Below, piece after piece: positions 1 through 7,973 of a stretch of 64,000 bases of DNA (its first letter is position 1; every line of letters begins with the position of its first letter). The DNA is from Maribacter aquivivus (GTDB lineage Bacteria; Bacteroidota; Bacteroidia; Flavobacteriales; Flavobacteriaceae). Under the pieces are notes generated by a model. That model was not told the origin of the DNA. It saw only the letters and a list, made by a program, of their open reading frames with translations, and did not search any database. Position numbers and translations under genes: made by a program. The stretch covers positions 787,317-851,316 of the forward strand of contig NZ_FQZX01000002.1 in NCBI RefSeq assembly GCF_900142175.1, given 5' to 3'.

Positions 1-484
1 GATCTTCTGGTGTTGCGGCATGCAAATGATGCCCAAAATTATGTTCAATATAAAAATGCATGTAAAAACTTGGTAGTAACAAAGCCTTGCCTATAAAACG
101 CTCGTTGGTACTCTGTCGATGACCAAGTTCGTGGGCAACATTTATTCCGTTAGTACCTAAAACAATACCTATCGAGAAAATTAAACCTAAAAATTCATAC
201 GTAGCCAGGTTTTGCGTATTCACAATGTAAAAACCCCATAATAACAACCCAATAATAACCGGTAAATTGAGATAGAGAAGCCAATCAAAAACTTTTCGTT
301 TTAGTTTATCTTCTACCTCGTTTTCGTCTAAATTGGAAGTTTCAACAGGAAGTAAGATTTCTAATATCGGAATAATTACAAATGCGTAAAAAGGCGTTAG
401 AAAGGTAAAAATCCCCTTGAAGTATAAACCCATAAAAGCAACTAAGGGCAAAGAAAATGCAGCTAGGTATTTCAAGTCTTTCAT
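1..484 (-). CDS. alkB: AlkB-like membrane hydroxylase (alkane 1-monooxygenase family), N-terminal part
   Basis: This minus-strand gene starts at the ATG at 484-482 and runs off the left edge, so only about 161 N-terminal residues are visible. The visible part holds several hydrophobic segments and two histidine boxes of integral-membrane di-iron hydroxylases: HELGHR near residue 118 and EHNFGHH near residue 153, the latter followed by an ATPED motif. These boxes and their spacing are typical of AlkB, which hydroxylates medium-chain alkanes with electrons from rubredoxin. The C-terminal histidine box is outside the window. A related fatty-acid or xylene-type hydroxylase cannot be excluded. The family call is fairly sure; the substrate is not. 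Confidence 0.82.
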   Translation of the reverse strand, partial: MKDLKYLAAFSLPLVAFMGLYFKGIFTFLTPFYAFVIIPILEILLPVETSNLDENEVEDKLKRKVFDWLLYLNLPVIIGLLLWGFYIVNTQNLATYEFLGLIFSIGIVLGTNGINVAHELGHRQSTNERFIGKALLLPSFYMHFYIEHNFGHHLHAATPED

Positions 485-681
485 AAAGGGTACAGTGATT
501 TAATTTATCAAAAAAACAATAGTTATATCGTGTTTATTTTAATCTGTAATAAGCTTATTGACAGCTGACTAAAGCTAATCAATTTACTTTGATAAATTAA
601 ATCTTTATAATTTACATTTTTTATAAGACGTTAGGTTATATCAAAAAATGTGTAGGTAAATTCATCGCCCTTATATAACTA

Positions 682-879
682 CTATTCAACTTTATTTTCC
701 TTTCCTTTTTTCATGTAACCAATAGCCCAAAGAAATAGACCCAATGGTAATATGATATCGATGGATTCGTAAACTGAACTTAGTGCTTCAATAACATAAT
801 ATTTCTTTGAAATGAAAAATAACGCCCCAATTATTATAAGCGTGAAACCGATGATTTCTAATGTATTTTTCTTTTCCAT
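682..879 (-). CDS. Small two-helix membrane protein, function unknown
   Basis: A 65-residue protein with two predicted membrane helices (about residues 8-24 and 38-56) and a lysine-rich C-terminal tail. I do not recognise a family. It stands alone between the AlkB-like gene and the first cassette-like element and points the same way as most of the accessory genes. The hydrophobic pattern and clean start and stop suggest a real gene, but its small size keeps confidence moderate. Confidence 0.5.
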   Translation of the reverse strand: MEKKNTLEIIGFTLIIIGALFFISKKYYVIEALSSVYESIDIILPLGLFLWAIGYMKKGKENKVE

Positions 880-899
880 TTTTTTATTTTTTTAATTGC

Positions 900-990
900 A
901 AGATTCAAAATATTTGGCGGACTGTGTAAACATGACCTAGCCTTTAAATATGGCACTTTATGAGTTGTTTGTTATAGCCATTGTCAGCAA
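900..990. repeat. Partial cassette-type repeat (right arm)
   Basis: The stretch shares the ggcggact block and the right-end arm (ending gccattgtcagc) with the longer elements at 4817-5012 and 3901-4090. A matching left arm was not found, so it may be truncated. It begins just past the stop codon of the interrupted lipoprotein gene, the position in which the other elements also lie relative to their genes. Confidence 0.45.
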
Positions 991-993
991 AAA

Positions 994-2226
994 TTATTCT
1001 GCATTCAGTTGAAATTTTTGAGCTCTTCCATTAGAGTTTCGCACAACAATTTCATACTCTCCTTGTCTTAAAGCAAGGTTTATGAATTCAGTTTTATTCT
1101 CAATTTCTAAAATATCCATGGGAATAGCAGTTTTTATATCCTCTCCTTTTTTATAAGCCAAAACCATTATTGGATAATCCATTTCTATATTTTTCAAATT
1201 CAACTTAATCATTTTATTACCGTTCTTAATAAGCCAATTTGGTCTTCCATTTTCAAACACTGTATTTGGATGTAAAATAGCAATGTCAGACCAGCTTTCT
1301 CCTCGTACATATTCCATGGGATTTCCTTCTTTGTCTAATAGAGCAGTCGCTTCCGTCAGTTTTAAAGCTTTTAATAATGGATGATTAAATTCAGGCTTGC
1401 TTTTTTCGGTGTAAAGAACTTGATATATTGTCAAAGGGTCGATTCCTGTAAATTCGGTTAGTCTACCTGCCATAGCTTTACCCCAAGATTCGTAATTTCC
1501 TTCCAAAGCATGTGCGTAACCACAATGAATTATAAATTTTTCATTTGGGCGTTCTTCAATCACTTTTTAAATATTTCTAGCCTGTTCAATTTCCCTTTCT
1601 GTCCCATTTACATCTGAAGTCTGTTCATAAGAAAAGACATTGAATCCAATTTCGAGCGCAGACCTTACCAAATCTCCAAATTGCGGGTCTGTCATGTAAA
1701 ATCCTGATTTCTGAAGTGGATATTTACGCTTGTTTAATAATGTATCTTTATTGGAACTATTGTCTAAATCTTCAAAACTAATGTTTGAGTATCCATTTTT
1801 GTAAAGTTTTTTTAAAAGTGATTTTGTAAAAACCCTGTGACTAGAGTTATGATGAGCTTCATTGATTATTAAAACTTTATGTTCTTTCGATTGTTTAACT
1901 ATAAGGTTTACGGCATTAACTTTCTTGTATTTTTCATTTATAGAATCAATTTCTAAAATTGTATAGGCTGTATCTCTTGTTCCCATTGCTAAATCCCATG
2001 TCGATAAAGCGTTTTGATAATCGCCTTTTGAGGCATATTCAGATGCCCCCATTTGATACTTAAATCCTGTGAACCTTGGGTCGGTTAATGTATCCGATAG
2101 AATTTTATCCTCAATCTCGGAATTAAACATGTATTCAGTTTCGAAATCAATTTCCTCAATTACTCGTTTCTCCTTCTTACACCCAACCACTAATAATATT
2201 AAAATACTCGCTAAAAGGTTTTTCAT
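994..2226 (-). pseudogene. Lipoprotein gene interrupted by one in-frame stop
   Basis: One reading frame spans 994-2226 on the minus strand (411 codons counting both stops) and is broken only by a TAA at 1569-1567. Upstream of it are 219 residues beginning with a lipoprotein signal (VVGC lipobox near residue 16) and containing INEAHH, a motif reminiscent of the EreA/ChaN-like fold. Downstream, in the same frame, are about 190 residues including IHCGYAH. The downstream piece has no ATG at its start and reads on from the upstream helix, so the two are one protein. The stop is one base from CAA (Gln). It may be a recent nonsense mutation, a sequencing error, or read through. The biochemical role is unknown; the esterase/ChaN resemblance is weak. 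Confidence 0.7.
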
Positions 2227-2233
2227 AATTTTT

Positions 2234-2428
2234 GCAAACGGTTTATGTAAGCGCCGTACGGAGGCAAGGAAATTTTTCGTTTCCGTCTGAGCATTTAGCT
2301 AAAGGGTATTGTTTAGTTTTATTTTTTCTTTTCCAAAGCGAAATCCCAAAGATTTAGCGACTTCATAAATATACACAGACCTTTCTGTTTAGCCAGAACC
2401 CTGTATTGTGTATAGGTTGTATTGTAGC
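2234..2428. repeat. Cassette-type repeat element A
   Basis: An intergenic element of about 195 bp whose left end (gcaaacggtttatgtaagcg) is imperfectly complementary to its right end (tataggttgtattgta). Internally it carries a short hairpin (2338-2345 with 2351-2358) and the stretch ccaaag..atc..gatttagcgac, shared with elements B and E. It lies between the lipoprotein pseudogene and the GNAT gene and fills the whole gap. Confidence 0.65.
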
Positions 2429-2436
2429 TAGTTTTA

Positions 2437-2928
2437 TTACTCCTCTTTCAAGTCTTTATACATAATGTATGTATCAACCAGACCTAATTTAGAATGTCTA
2501 AAACCTTTTGGTGTGGTTCCAATTATTTCAAATCCGTATTTTTTCCATAATTCTACTGCTCCTTTATTTGTACTTACCACAATATTAAACTGGATTCCTT
2601 CGAAATTATGTTGCTTTGCTATTTCAAGTGAGTGTTCACAAAGTTTTTTTCCGACCCCTCTTCCTTGGGTGTCGGGATTTACCATATAACTACAGTTTGC
2701 AATATGATTTCCTAAATCAATTTGGTTAGGTTTGATAATATATGTTCCGAGTATTTGTCCATTCTCTTCTATTACATAAGTTTCCATATAATCAGCAAAC
2801 CAATGCTTTTTCAAATCCTTTTTCGGAGTATTTGGATTGAAGACATACGTGTCTCCAGTTTTAATGACTTCTGAAAATATCAGCCAAACTTGGTCAAAAT
2901 CGGATTCTAGTGCTTTTCTAATATTCAA
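2437..2928 (-). CDS. GNAT-family N-acetyltransferase
   Basis: A 163-residue protein of normal size for a single GNAT domain. The acetyl-CoA pyrophosphate-binding motif A is visible as QGRGVGKKL around residues 91-99, and the C-terminal part has the usual W-K-K-YGFE segment. Such proteins transfer an acetyl group from acetyl-CoA to an amine on a small molecule or protein; the substrate cannot be predicted. The gene is a single-gene unit between repeat elements A and B, a setting typical of accessory cassettes. The start is the first ATG after element B; there is no competing start. Confidence 0.85.
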   Translation of the reverse strand: MNIRKALESDFDQVWLIFSEVIKTGDTYVFNPNTPKKDLKKHWFADYMETYVIEENGQILGTYIIKPNQIDLGNHIANCSYMVNPDTQGRGVGKKLCEHSLEIAKQHNFEGIQFNIVVSTNKGAVELWKKYGFEIIGTTPKGFRHSKLGLVDTYIMYKDLKEE

Positions 2929-2950
2929 TATTTATAGTTTCTTAAATTAG

Positions 2951-3140
2951 TTACAACATTTTAGCAATGAACAGAGCAAACTAGCGTTTGCTTTCCGCCA
3001 CACACATAGCAAAATTTTTTTGTTTTGTTTTTTCTTTTCCTGTCCAAAGCAAAATCCAAAAGATTTTGCGACATTATAAATAGACACAAACCTTACGTTT
3101 AAGCCCGAAGCCCGTATTGTTTATAGGTTGTGTTGGCGGT
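2951..3140. repeat. Cassette-type repeat element B
   Basis: An element of about 190 bp with left end ttacaacattttagcaatg and right end ttataggttgtgttggcgg, imperfect inverted copies of each other. The inner hairpin is GCAAAATC (3049-3056) with GATTTTGC (3062-3069), where element E has GCTAAATC with GATTTAGC, so one base pair has changed on both sides. A further hairpin, gcaaac..gtttgc, lies near 2977. The end of the next gene (stop at 3099) reads into its right arm. Confidence 0.65.
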
Positions 3141-3632
3141 AGTTTTTTCCAGCAATTCATTCCAAACCTCGGAATAGGTTTTGTTTTTTTCTATAAAGAA
3201 AGATTCGTAAGGATTCATTATGAAAATACTTCCGCAAAATTTTGTTAGCTCAGCACTTAACTTTATTAAAATTCTAATGTCTGTTTTAATTCCTGAGATG
3301 CTGTTAACGGGATTATTAATATTTTGACTTTCATAACGTATGGTTAAATCCTCCGTAAATTCCGTTTCATCATCAGATATTCCAAAGACGTGAATTGTTA
3401 TGTCTTTTCCGTTTTTTAGTTCGGTTGAATCTTGAGTTTTTCTTTCTTCAATAATTTTAATTCCCGAATCCTTTAAAGCTTGGTATATTTCAGTTAAATT
3501 AGGGTACCTAGCATTCTTATCAGAATAGGCTAACCCAGGAGAGAAATAAGAATCCAAATCTTTTAGATAGGAATAGAAATCCACATCATTTTGGACTTCA
3601 CATATCGATATTAAATTATGACTTTGTCCCAT
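3099..3632 (-). CDS. Hypothetical protein, second gene of a two-gene cassette
   Basis: I do not recognise this protein (177 residues from the preferred start; 188 if the upstream in-frame ATG at 3665 is used). The ATG at 3632-3630 lies one base after the TAA of the preceding gene (3636-3634), which suggests translational coupling, so I prefer it to the upstream start that would overlap by 32 bp. It looks soluble, with no signal peptide or membrane segment. Its last dozen codons lie inside repeat element B, so the natural C-terminus may be a by-product of the cassette junction. It pairs with the small gene just upstream, a layout seen for toxin/immunity or effector pairs, though nothing in the sequence proves that role. 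Confidence 0.6.
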   Translation of the reverse strand: MGQSHNLISICEVQNDVDFYSYLKDLDSYFSPGLAYSDKNARYPNLTEIYQALKDSGIKIIEERKTQDSTELKNGKDITIHVFGISDDETEFTEDLTIRYESQNINNPVNSISGIKTDIRILIKLSAELTKFCGSIFIMNPYESFFIEKNKTYSEVWNELLEKTTANTTYKQYGLRA

Positions 3633-3633
3633 T

Positions 3634-3888
3634 TTAATCAAACACGTATTTTTCAAATCCACCATTGAAAACTTTTTCCGTCCAAGTTTTAAATTCCATA
3701 ATATTTTCGATTTTGTAGTTTTTGTCTTGACTTATGATTTCTAGTGATTTGCCTTCTTGCAATTCTTTTTTTAATTCCTTCAATTCAGAAACGCACCATT
3801 GAAAAGGAGTAGCTGTGTCATACCATACAGAACTAGAAAAACTCTTGACTAATTTGTTATCGATGTATATTTTGTGTTCAATGTCCAT
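3634..3888 (-). CDS. Small hypothetical protein, first gene of a two-gene cassette
   Basis: An 84-residue soluble protein, rich in lysine and aromatic residues, with no motif I recognise. Its stop codon is one base before the start of the next gene, so the two are probably cotranscribed and translationally coupled. Its start lies about a dozen bases from repeat element C. Together the two genes form one unit between elements B and C. Confidence 0.6.
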   Translation of the reverse strand: MDIEHKIYIDNKLVKSFSSSVWYDTATPFQWCVSELKELKKELQEGKSLEIISQDKNYKIENIMEFKTWTEKVFNGGFEKYVFD

Positions 3889-3900
3889 TTTTTCAAATTA

Positions 3901-4090
3901 CTGCCAACGGTTGGGCTAAGCGTAGTACGCTATAGAAATGCAGCGCATTTCGTACCCGCACGAGCAAAAGCTTTTGTTTGGATTTAAATTTAATGAAATA
4001 AAGCAAATAAAAAAGCTTTTGTGGCGCCACAAACAAGAAATCACATCGGACAGCACAGGTTTAGCGTATTACGTTTAGCCATTGTTGTAA
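3901..4090. repeat. Cassette-type repeat element C
   Basis: An element of about 190 bp with left end ccaacggttgggctaagcg and right end acgtttagccattgttgtaa. The two ends pair with a few unpaired bases on one side. Hairpins inside include gaaatgc..gcatttc near 3935 and aaaagct..agctttt. It separates the two-gene unit from the TPR lipoprotein gene. Confidence 0.68.
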
Positions 4091-4104
4091 GTAGTCTTTC
4101 TCCA

Positions 4105-4791
4105 TTACTTATTTTTTAAGCAATGCTTTTTAATCATTTCTCTAGCTTCTTTATCTCCTAATTTAGCGGATTCAATAAAGTTGTTACATGCTTTTATTGA
4201 GTCTTTTTTTCCAAGGTAACATTTGCCTAATAAAAAGTAACAATCAGATATTCCATTTTCATTTAATAATGAATTTTTTATATCAATTATAGCCTTATCA
4301 TATTGATTAGTTTCTAAATATGCGATTCCTCGTTCGAAGTATATATAATAATCTTGAACACTGTATTGGTCATTTCCAATAATAAAAAGAATACTATGCT
4401 TTTTAGTATCAATTGTAGGCTTTTTTATAATTCCTTTTGTTTGCAGTGCTTTTGTGTAAAATTTAATAGCTTTTGTATATTCTTTTAGTTCAGAATATGT
4501 GTCACCAATTGCGTAGTGTGCTAAAGTATTATCTCTATCAAATTCTAAAATTGATTTTAAATCAATAATAGCTCCGTGATAATCACCTAATTCAGATTTA
4601 TCAGACCCTCGATTTATAAGTGAAGCAATAGATTTGGGGTTTATTTTTAAAGCTTTATTATGGAATAGGATTGCTCTTTTAAAATTTCCTGATTTCTCTA
4701 ATTTTACTGCTTCTTTAAAATAATCTTCTGAAGAATTATAATCACATGAAATCAATAAGAAAAGGATAATTAAAAGACAAAAATATTTCAA
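4105..4791 (-). CDS. TPR-repeat lipoprotein
   Basis: A 228-residue protein beginning with a lipoprotein signal (LLISCDYNS, lipobox Cys near residue 16). About five tetratricopeptide repeats follow, recognisable by alternating small and aromatic positions such as AILFHNKALKINP and AIKFYTKALQ; the last, shorter block (KACNNFIESAKLGDKEA) resembles a Sel1-type repeat. TPR proteins are protein-binding scaffolds; anchored in the outer or inner membrane it could organise a complex, but no partner is encoded nearby. It is a single-gene unit between repeat elements C and D. Confidence 0.8.
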   Translation of the reverse strand: MKYFCLLIILFLLISCDYNSSEDYFKEAVKLEKSGNFKRAILFHNKALKINPKSIASLINRGSDKSELGDYHGAIIDLKSILEFDRDNTLAHYAIGDTYSELKEYTKAIKFYTKALQTKGIIKKPTIDTKKHSILFIIGNDQYSVQDYYIYFERGIAYLETNQYDKAIIDIKNSLLNENGISDCYFLLGKCYLGKKDSIKACNNFIESAKLGDKEAREMIKKHCLKNK

Positions 4792-4816
4792 TGTAATTTT
4801 AGTTTTTTTAGATTAT

Positions 4817-5012
4817 TTACAACGGTCTTGTATATGAAACGTAGCGTATAAATAGAGGCTAATTTTTCGGATTAATCACAAGCCGAATTTTTATTTTTTC
4901 TATTAATTTTTATTTTATAAATATACAAAAATAAAAATTTGGCGGACTTAATAAATATGCAAAAACCTCTCGTAAAGCCTTAATTAGCTATGTTTTACAT
5001 ACGTTGTTAGCA
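4817..5012. repeat. Cassette-type repeat element D
   Basis: An element of about 195 bp with left end ttacaacggtcttgtatatg and right end tgttttacatacgttgttagc, imperfectly complementary. Long A/T-rich inner arms (near 4890 and 4935) can fold on each other. The block ggcggact is shared with the partial element at 900-990. It marks the left border of the SDR/TetR unit. Confidence 0.65.
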
Positions 5013-5047
5013 CACGTTTTTATTTCCTCACAATATTTCTATTCTTA

Positions 5048-5099
5048 TTTGGAACTATCATTCTAATATTCGTATGTTTGTAATCGGAATGAACGTTCC
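5048..5099 (+). promoter_or_regulatory. Promoter and TetR-type operator of the SDR gene
   Basis: A TTTG (-33 type, 5048-5051) lies 21 bp before a perfect TAnnTTTG -7 element, TATGTTTG (5073-5080). Directly after it is the near-palindrome GGAATGAACGTTCC (5086-5099). A nearly identical sequence, GGAATGAAAGTTCC, stands in front of the tetR gene at 5902-5915. Two copies, each at a likely transcription start, are best explained as operators of the neighbouring TetR protein, which would repress by blocking RNA polymerase. Confidence 0.7.
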
Positions 5100-5128
5100 G
5101 TTATTATAAATAATTAAAAAATAAAAAA

Positions 5129-5884
5129 ATGAGTAAATTAAATGGGAAAATTGCCATAGTTACAGGCGGTAATAGTGGTATTGGTTATGCATCTGCAAAA
5201 GAGTTTAAAAGTCAAGGTGCAACTGTTGTAATTACAGGAAGAGATTCTGAAAAGGTTGCGAAAGCATCACAAGAGCTTGGTGTAAAAGGAATTGTTGCTG
5301 ATGTTAAAAGTCTTTCAGCAATAGATGATTTGGTGGCACAAGTAAAATCAGATTATGGAAACGTTGATGTTCTATTCGTAAATGCTGGTATTTTTCAGCC
5401 TGCTCCTGTTGGTCAAATTAGTGAGGAAATGTTCGACCACCAAATGAGTATAAACTTTAAAGGTGCGTTGTTTACAACTGAAAAATTTCTGCCAATTTTA
5501 AATGATGGTGCTTCAGTCATTAATTTGTCTTCTGTAAATGCTTATACTGGAATGCCAAATACTGCTGTTTATGCTGCATCAAAAGCTGCATTGAATGCTT
5601 ATACAAGGACTGCTGCAACTGAATTAGCACCAAGAAAAATAAGAATAAATTCTGTAAATCCTGGACCTGTTTCTACTCCGATTTTTGGAAAAACTGGGAT
5701 GGAAGAAGAGCAATTAAATGGATTTGCCGAAGCTATGCAAAATCGTATTCCGTTAAAACGATTTGGACAACCAGAAGATATAGCAAAACTGGTTTCGTTT
5801 TTAGCTTCTGACGATGCTTCTTTCATTACTGGAAGTGAGTATAATATTGATGGTGGTATAAATATCAATCCGCTATTAGGTTAA
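5129..5884 (+). CDS. Short-chain dehydrogenase/reductase (SDR)
   Basis: A 251-residue classical SDR, the normal length for the family. The NAD(P)-binding motif TGGNSGIG is at residues 12-19, NAG near residue 87, the catalytic Ser in INLSSVNAY near residue 134 and the Tyr/Lys pair in YAASK around 149-153. The residues after the glycine motif (TGRDSEKV) suggest NADPH preference. The enzyme should oxidise an alcohol or reduce a carbonyl or quinone-like compound; the substrate is unknown. It is followed by a tetR gene, and both have matching operators, so the pair looks like a self-regulated detoxification unit induced by its own substrate. Confidence 0.9.
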   Translation: MSKLNGKIAIVTGGNSGIGYASAKEFKSQGATVVITGRDSEKVAKASQELGVKGIVADVKSLSAIDDLVAQVKSDYGNVDVLFVNAGIFQPAPVGQISEEMFDHQMSINFKGALFTTEKFLPILNDGASVINLSSVNAYTGMPNTAVYAASKAALNAYTRTAATELAPRKIRINSVNPGPVSTPIFGKTGMEEEQLNGFAEAMQNRIPLKRFGQPEDIAKLVSFLASDDASFITGSEYNIDGGININPLLG

Positions 5885-5894
5885 TTTTTTTGAT

Positions 5895-5915
5895 TATATT
5901 TGGAATGAAAGTTCC
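5895..5915 (+). promoter_or_regulatory. Promoter and operator of the tetR gene
   Basis: A perfect TAnnTTTG (TATATTTG, 5895-5902) overlaps the first base of the operator-like sequence GGAATGAAAGTTCC (5902-5915). The operator differs from the one in front of the SDR gene by a single base. It implies autorepression of tetR. Confidence 0.62.
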
Positions 5916-5929
5916 AATAATTTATTTTT

Positions 5930-5961
5930 GTGGAAGCGAATAACGCTTCCACATTTTTTTT
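5930..5961 (+). terminator. Intrinsic terminator hairpin just before the tetR start codon
   Basis: A perfect 9-bp stem (GTGGAAGCG, 5930-5938, with CGCTTCCAC, 5944-5952) with loop aataa is followed by eight T residues (5954-5961). It would end the SDR transcript. Unusually, the T run stops 3 bp before the tetR ATG, so a transcript from the promoter at 5895 would have to pass through it. Confidence 0.75.
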
Positions 5962-5964
5962 GAT

Positions 5965-6546
5965 ATGCCAAGAGTTAAACTATTTGATGAAAACGAAGTC
6001 CTGACCAAAGCAATGAATTTGTTTTGGAAACAAGGATATTCCGCAACTTCTATCAGAGATTTAGTTAGTCATTTAGGAATTAACAGGGCAAGTTTATATG
6101 ATACTTTTGGTGATAAAGAACAGCTTTTTAAAAAGTCCTTTGAACTTTACAGAAAGTCAAGTATGGAAGGATTAACTCTTTTTTTTCAGAGTCAACCTAA
6201 TGTTAGAGATGGATTTTCAAAACTTTTTAATAATGCTATTGAAGAAGCAATTGTTGATAAAGATAGAAAAGGTTGTTTTGTTGTAAATATTACTACAGAA
6301 CTTATTCCCAATGATGAAAGTTTATTAAAAGTTTTAGAGAGCAATAAACAAGATATTGAAAATCTCTTTTATGAGTATCTCAAAAAAGGTAAAGAAAAAG
6401 GTCAAATAATAGACAGCAAAGATTTAAAATCTATTTCTTCACTTTTTTACACTTTATATAGTGGAATTAAAGTCGTTTCTAAAATTGAAACGAATAAAAA
6501 GGAACTAACAAATTCTGTCAATTTAGCCTTGTCGTTGTTGGTTTGA
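5965..6546 (+). CDS. TetR-family transcriptional repressor
   Basis: A 193-residue protein of typical TetR size. The N-terminal helix-turn-helix is clear (LFWKQGYSATSIRDLV ... INRASLYDTFGDKEQLF, about residues 18-56). The C-terminal ligand-binding part is divergent, as usual. It most likely represses itself and the upstream SDR gene through the paired GGAATGAA-type operators. The likely inducer is a compound handled by the SDR. Alternative starts upstream are blocked by the terminator hairpin. Confidence 0.9.
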   Translation: MPRVKLFDENEVLTKAMNLFWKQGYSATSIRDLVSHLGINRASLYDTFGDKEQLFKKSFELYRKSSMEGLTLFFQSQPNVRDGFSKLFNNAIEEAIVDKDRKGCFVVNITTELIPNDESLLKVLESNKQDIENLFYEYLKKGKEKGQIIDSKDLKSISSLFYTLYSGIKVVSKIETNKKELTNSVNLALSLLV

Positions 6547-6556
6547 CTAAATGTGT

Positions 6557-6750
6557 GCTAATGGTTGGGCTAAGCGTAGTGCGGAGATAAGGAAACTTTT
6601 CGTTTCCGTCTGCCGACGCAGCTAAAGATTATTGTTTTGCTTTTTCTTTTTTGTTCCAAAGCTAAATCCATAAGATTTAGCGACATTATCAATATACACT
6701 AACCTTGGCTTTAAACCCTGAAGTCCGCATTACGTTTAGGTTTTGTTGTG
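6557..6750. repeat. Cassette-type repeat element E
   Basis: An element of about 195 bp with left end gctaatggttgggctaagcg and right end cgtttaggttttgttgtg. Hairpins inside are ggaaac..gtttcc (near 6590) and GCTAAATC/GATTTAGC (6661-6668 with 6674-6681). It closely resembles element A in its middle and element C in its ends, and lies between the convergent tetR gene and the next minus-strand gene. Confidence 0.68.
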
Positions 6751-6769
6751 TTTAGTGTTTTTTTTAACG

Positions 6770-7123
6770 TCACATTACCCCTAACTGTCGATATTCTAAT
6801 TTATACCCTTCTCCAACTTTATCTAATTCAGTTATCAAAGTTAAATCTGTTCTTTCTCCATTAATAGTTATTAAATCCACTTCAACACCATACCCATTAA
6901 GTTCATCAAATTCCCAAATATCAAGAAGTTTTCCGCCTTTAATTTTTAAGCCTACTTTTTTCAAGTCAACACCCACATCATTTATAACTTCTTCAATTTC
7001 TTCAAACATTGCAGAAGTTATTCCATAATTGGAATTAAGTTTATTCAAATTTCGATGATTTATATAATCCAGTAATTCGTTATTCAAATTATAGGCTAAT
7101 TGATGCATATCATTATCTATCAT
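6770..7123 (-). CDS. Hypothetical protein, last gene of the cassette-like region
   Basis: A 117-residue soluble acidic protein without a motif I can name. Its N-terminal half looks helical and its C-terminal half (about residues 55-110) looks like alternating strands. Size, charge and single-gene position are compatible with an immunity-type or other small accessory protein, but this is only a guess. A short stretch upstream of its start (cacaacaattg near 7142) resembles the terminal arm of the repeat elements and may be the remnant of the array border. Confidence 0.6.
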   Translation of the reverse strand: MIDNDMHQLAYNLNNELLDYINHRNLNKLNSNYGITSAMFEEIEEVINDVGVDLKKVGLKIKGGKLLDIWEFDELNGYGVEVDLITINGERTDLTLITELDKVGEGYKLEYRQLGVM

Positions 7124-7202
7124 AACTTTTTTTTAGCATTAAGCACAACAATTGTATAAAGTCACAAGTTACTTTACATCTTTTATATCCCTACTAATAT
7201 AA

Positions 7203-7236
7203 AACAAAAAAACCATCACTTTTCAGTGATGGTTTT
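7203..7236 (-). terminator. Terminator of the transketolase-transaldolase operon
   Basis: A 12-bp perfect stem (7209-7220 with 7225-7236) around a 4-base loop. On the minus strand it is followed by a T run (7202-7210 region). It lies about 30 bp beyond the transaldolase stop codon. Confidence 0.85.
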
Positions 7237-7263
7237 CTATATCAATTAACTAAATTTTACAAC

Positions 7264-7917
7264 TTAGTTTCCTTTTTGGTAATCTGCCAAGAACTTAGCT
7301 AAACCGCTATCAGTTAATGGGTGCTTTAAAAGTCCAACAATTGAACTTAAACCACCTGTCATAACATCAGCACCAATTTTAGCACAATCAATAATATGCA
7401 TTACGTGACGTACAGATGCTGCAAGAATTTGAGTTTCGTAACCGTAGTTATCATAGATTAAACGAATATCAGCAATCAATCCTAAACCGTCTGTAGAGAT
7501 ATCATCTAAACGACCAATGAAAGGAGAAACATATGTTGCACCTGCTTTTGCAGCCAATAATGCTTGACCAGAAGAGAATACCAATGTACAGTTAGTTCTA
7601 TATCCTTTATCAGAGAAATACTTAATTGCCTTTACACCTTCTTTGATCATAGGTACCTTAATAACGATCTGTGGGCTAATTTTAACCAACTTCTCGCCTT
7701 CTGCTATCATACCTTCATAATCGGTAGAAATAACCTCAGCACTAACGTCACCATCAACAACATCACATATTTTCTTGTAATGTGCCAAAATGTTATCAGC
7801 ACCAGTAATGCCTTCTTTTGCCATTAAAGATGGGTTAGTTGTAACACCATCTAAAATACCCATATCTTGAGCTTCTTTAATCTCATCTAAATTTGCTGTA
7901 TCTATAAAAAATTTCAT
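7264..7917 (-). CDS. tal: Transaldolase (small TalC/FSA-type)
   Basis: A 217-residue protein, matching the short transaldolase / fructose-6-phosphate aldolase family. It begins [16 protein letters not shown], and the Schiff-base lysine is in IVIKVPM near residue 83-89. It moves a three-carbon unit between sugar phosphates in the non-oxidative pentose phosphate pathway. It lies 56 bp downstream of transketolase on the same strand, the partner enzyme of the same pathway, and is followed by a strong terminator. Whether it acts as transaldolase or as fructose-6-phosphate aldolase cannot be decided by eye; the tkt neighbour favours transaldolase. Confidence 0.93.
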   Translation of the reverse strand: MKFFIDTANLDEIKEAQDMGILDGVTTNPSLMAKEGITGADNILAHYKKICDVVDGDVSAEVISTDYEGMIAEGEKLVKISPQIVIKVPMIKEGVKAIKYFSDKGYRTNCTLVFSSGQALLAAKAGATYVSPFIGRLDDISTDGLGLIADIRLIYDNYGYETQILAASVRHVMHIIDCAKIGADVMTGGLSSIVGLLKHPLTDSGLAKFLADYQKGN

Positions 7918-7973
7918 CTTTTTCTAATTTTAAAATTATTATGAATGTCTTTAGGGCAAACCCTAAATACTAT

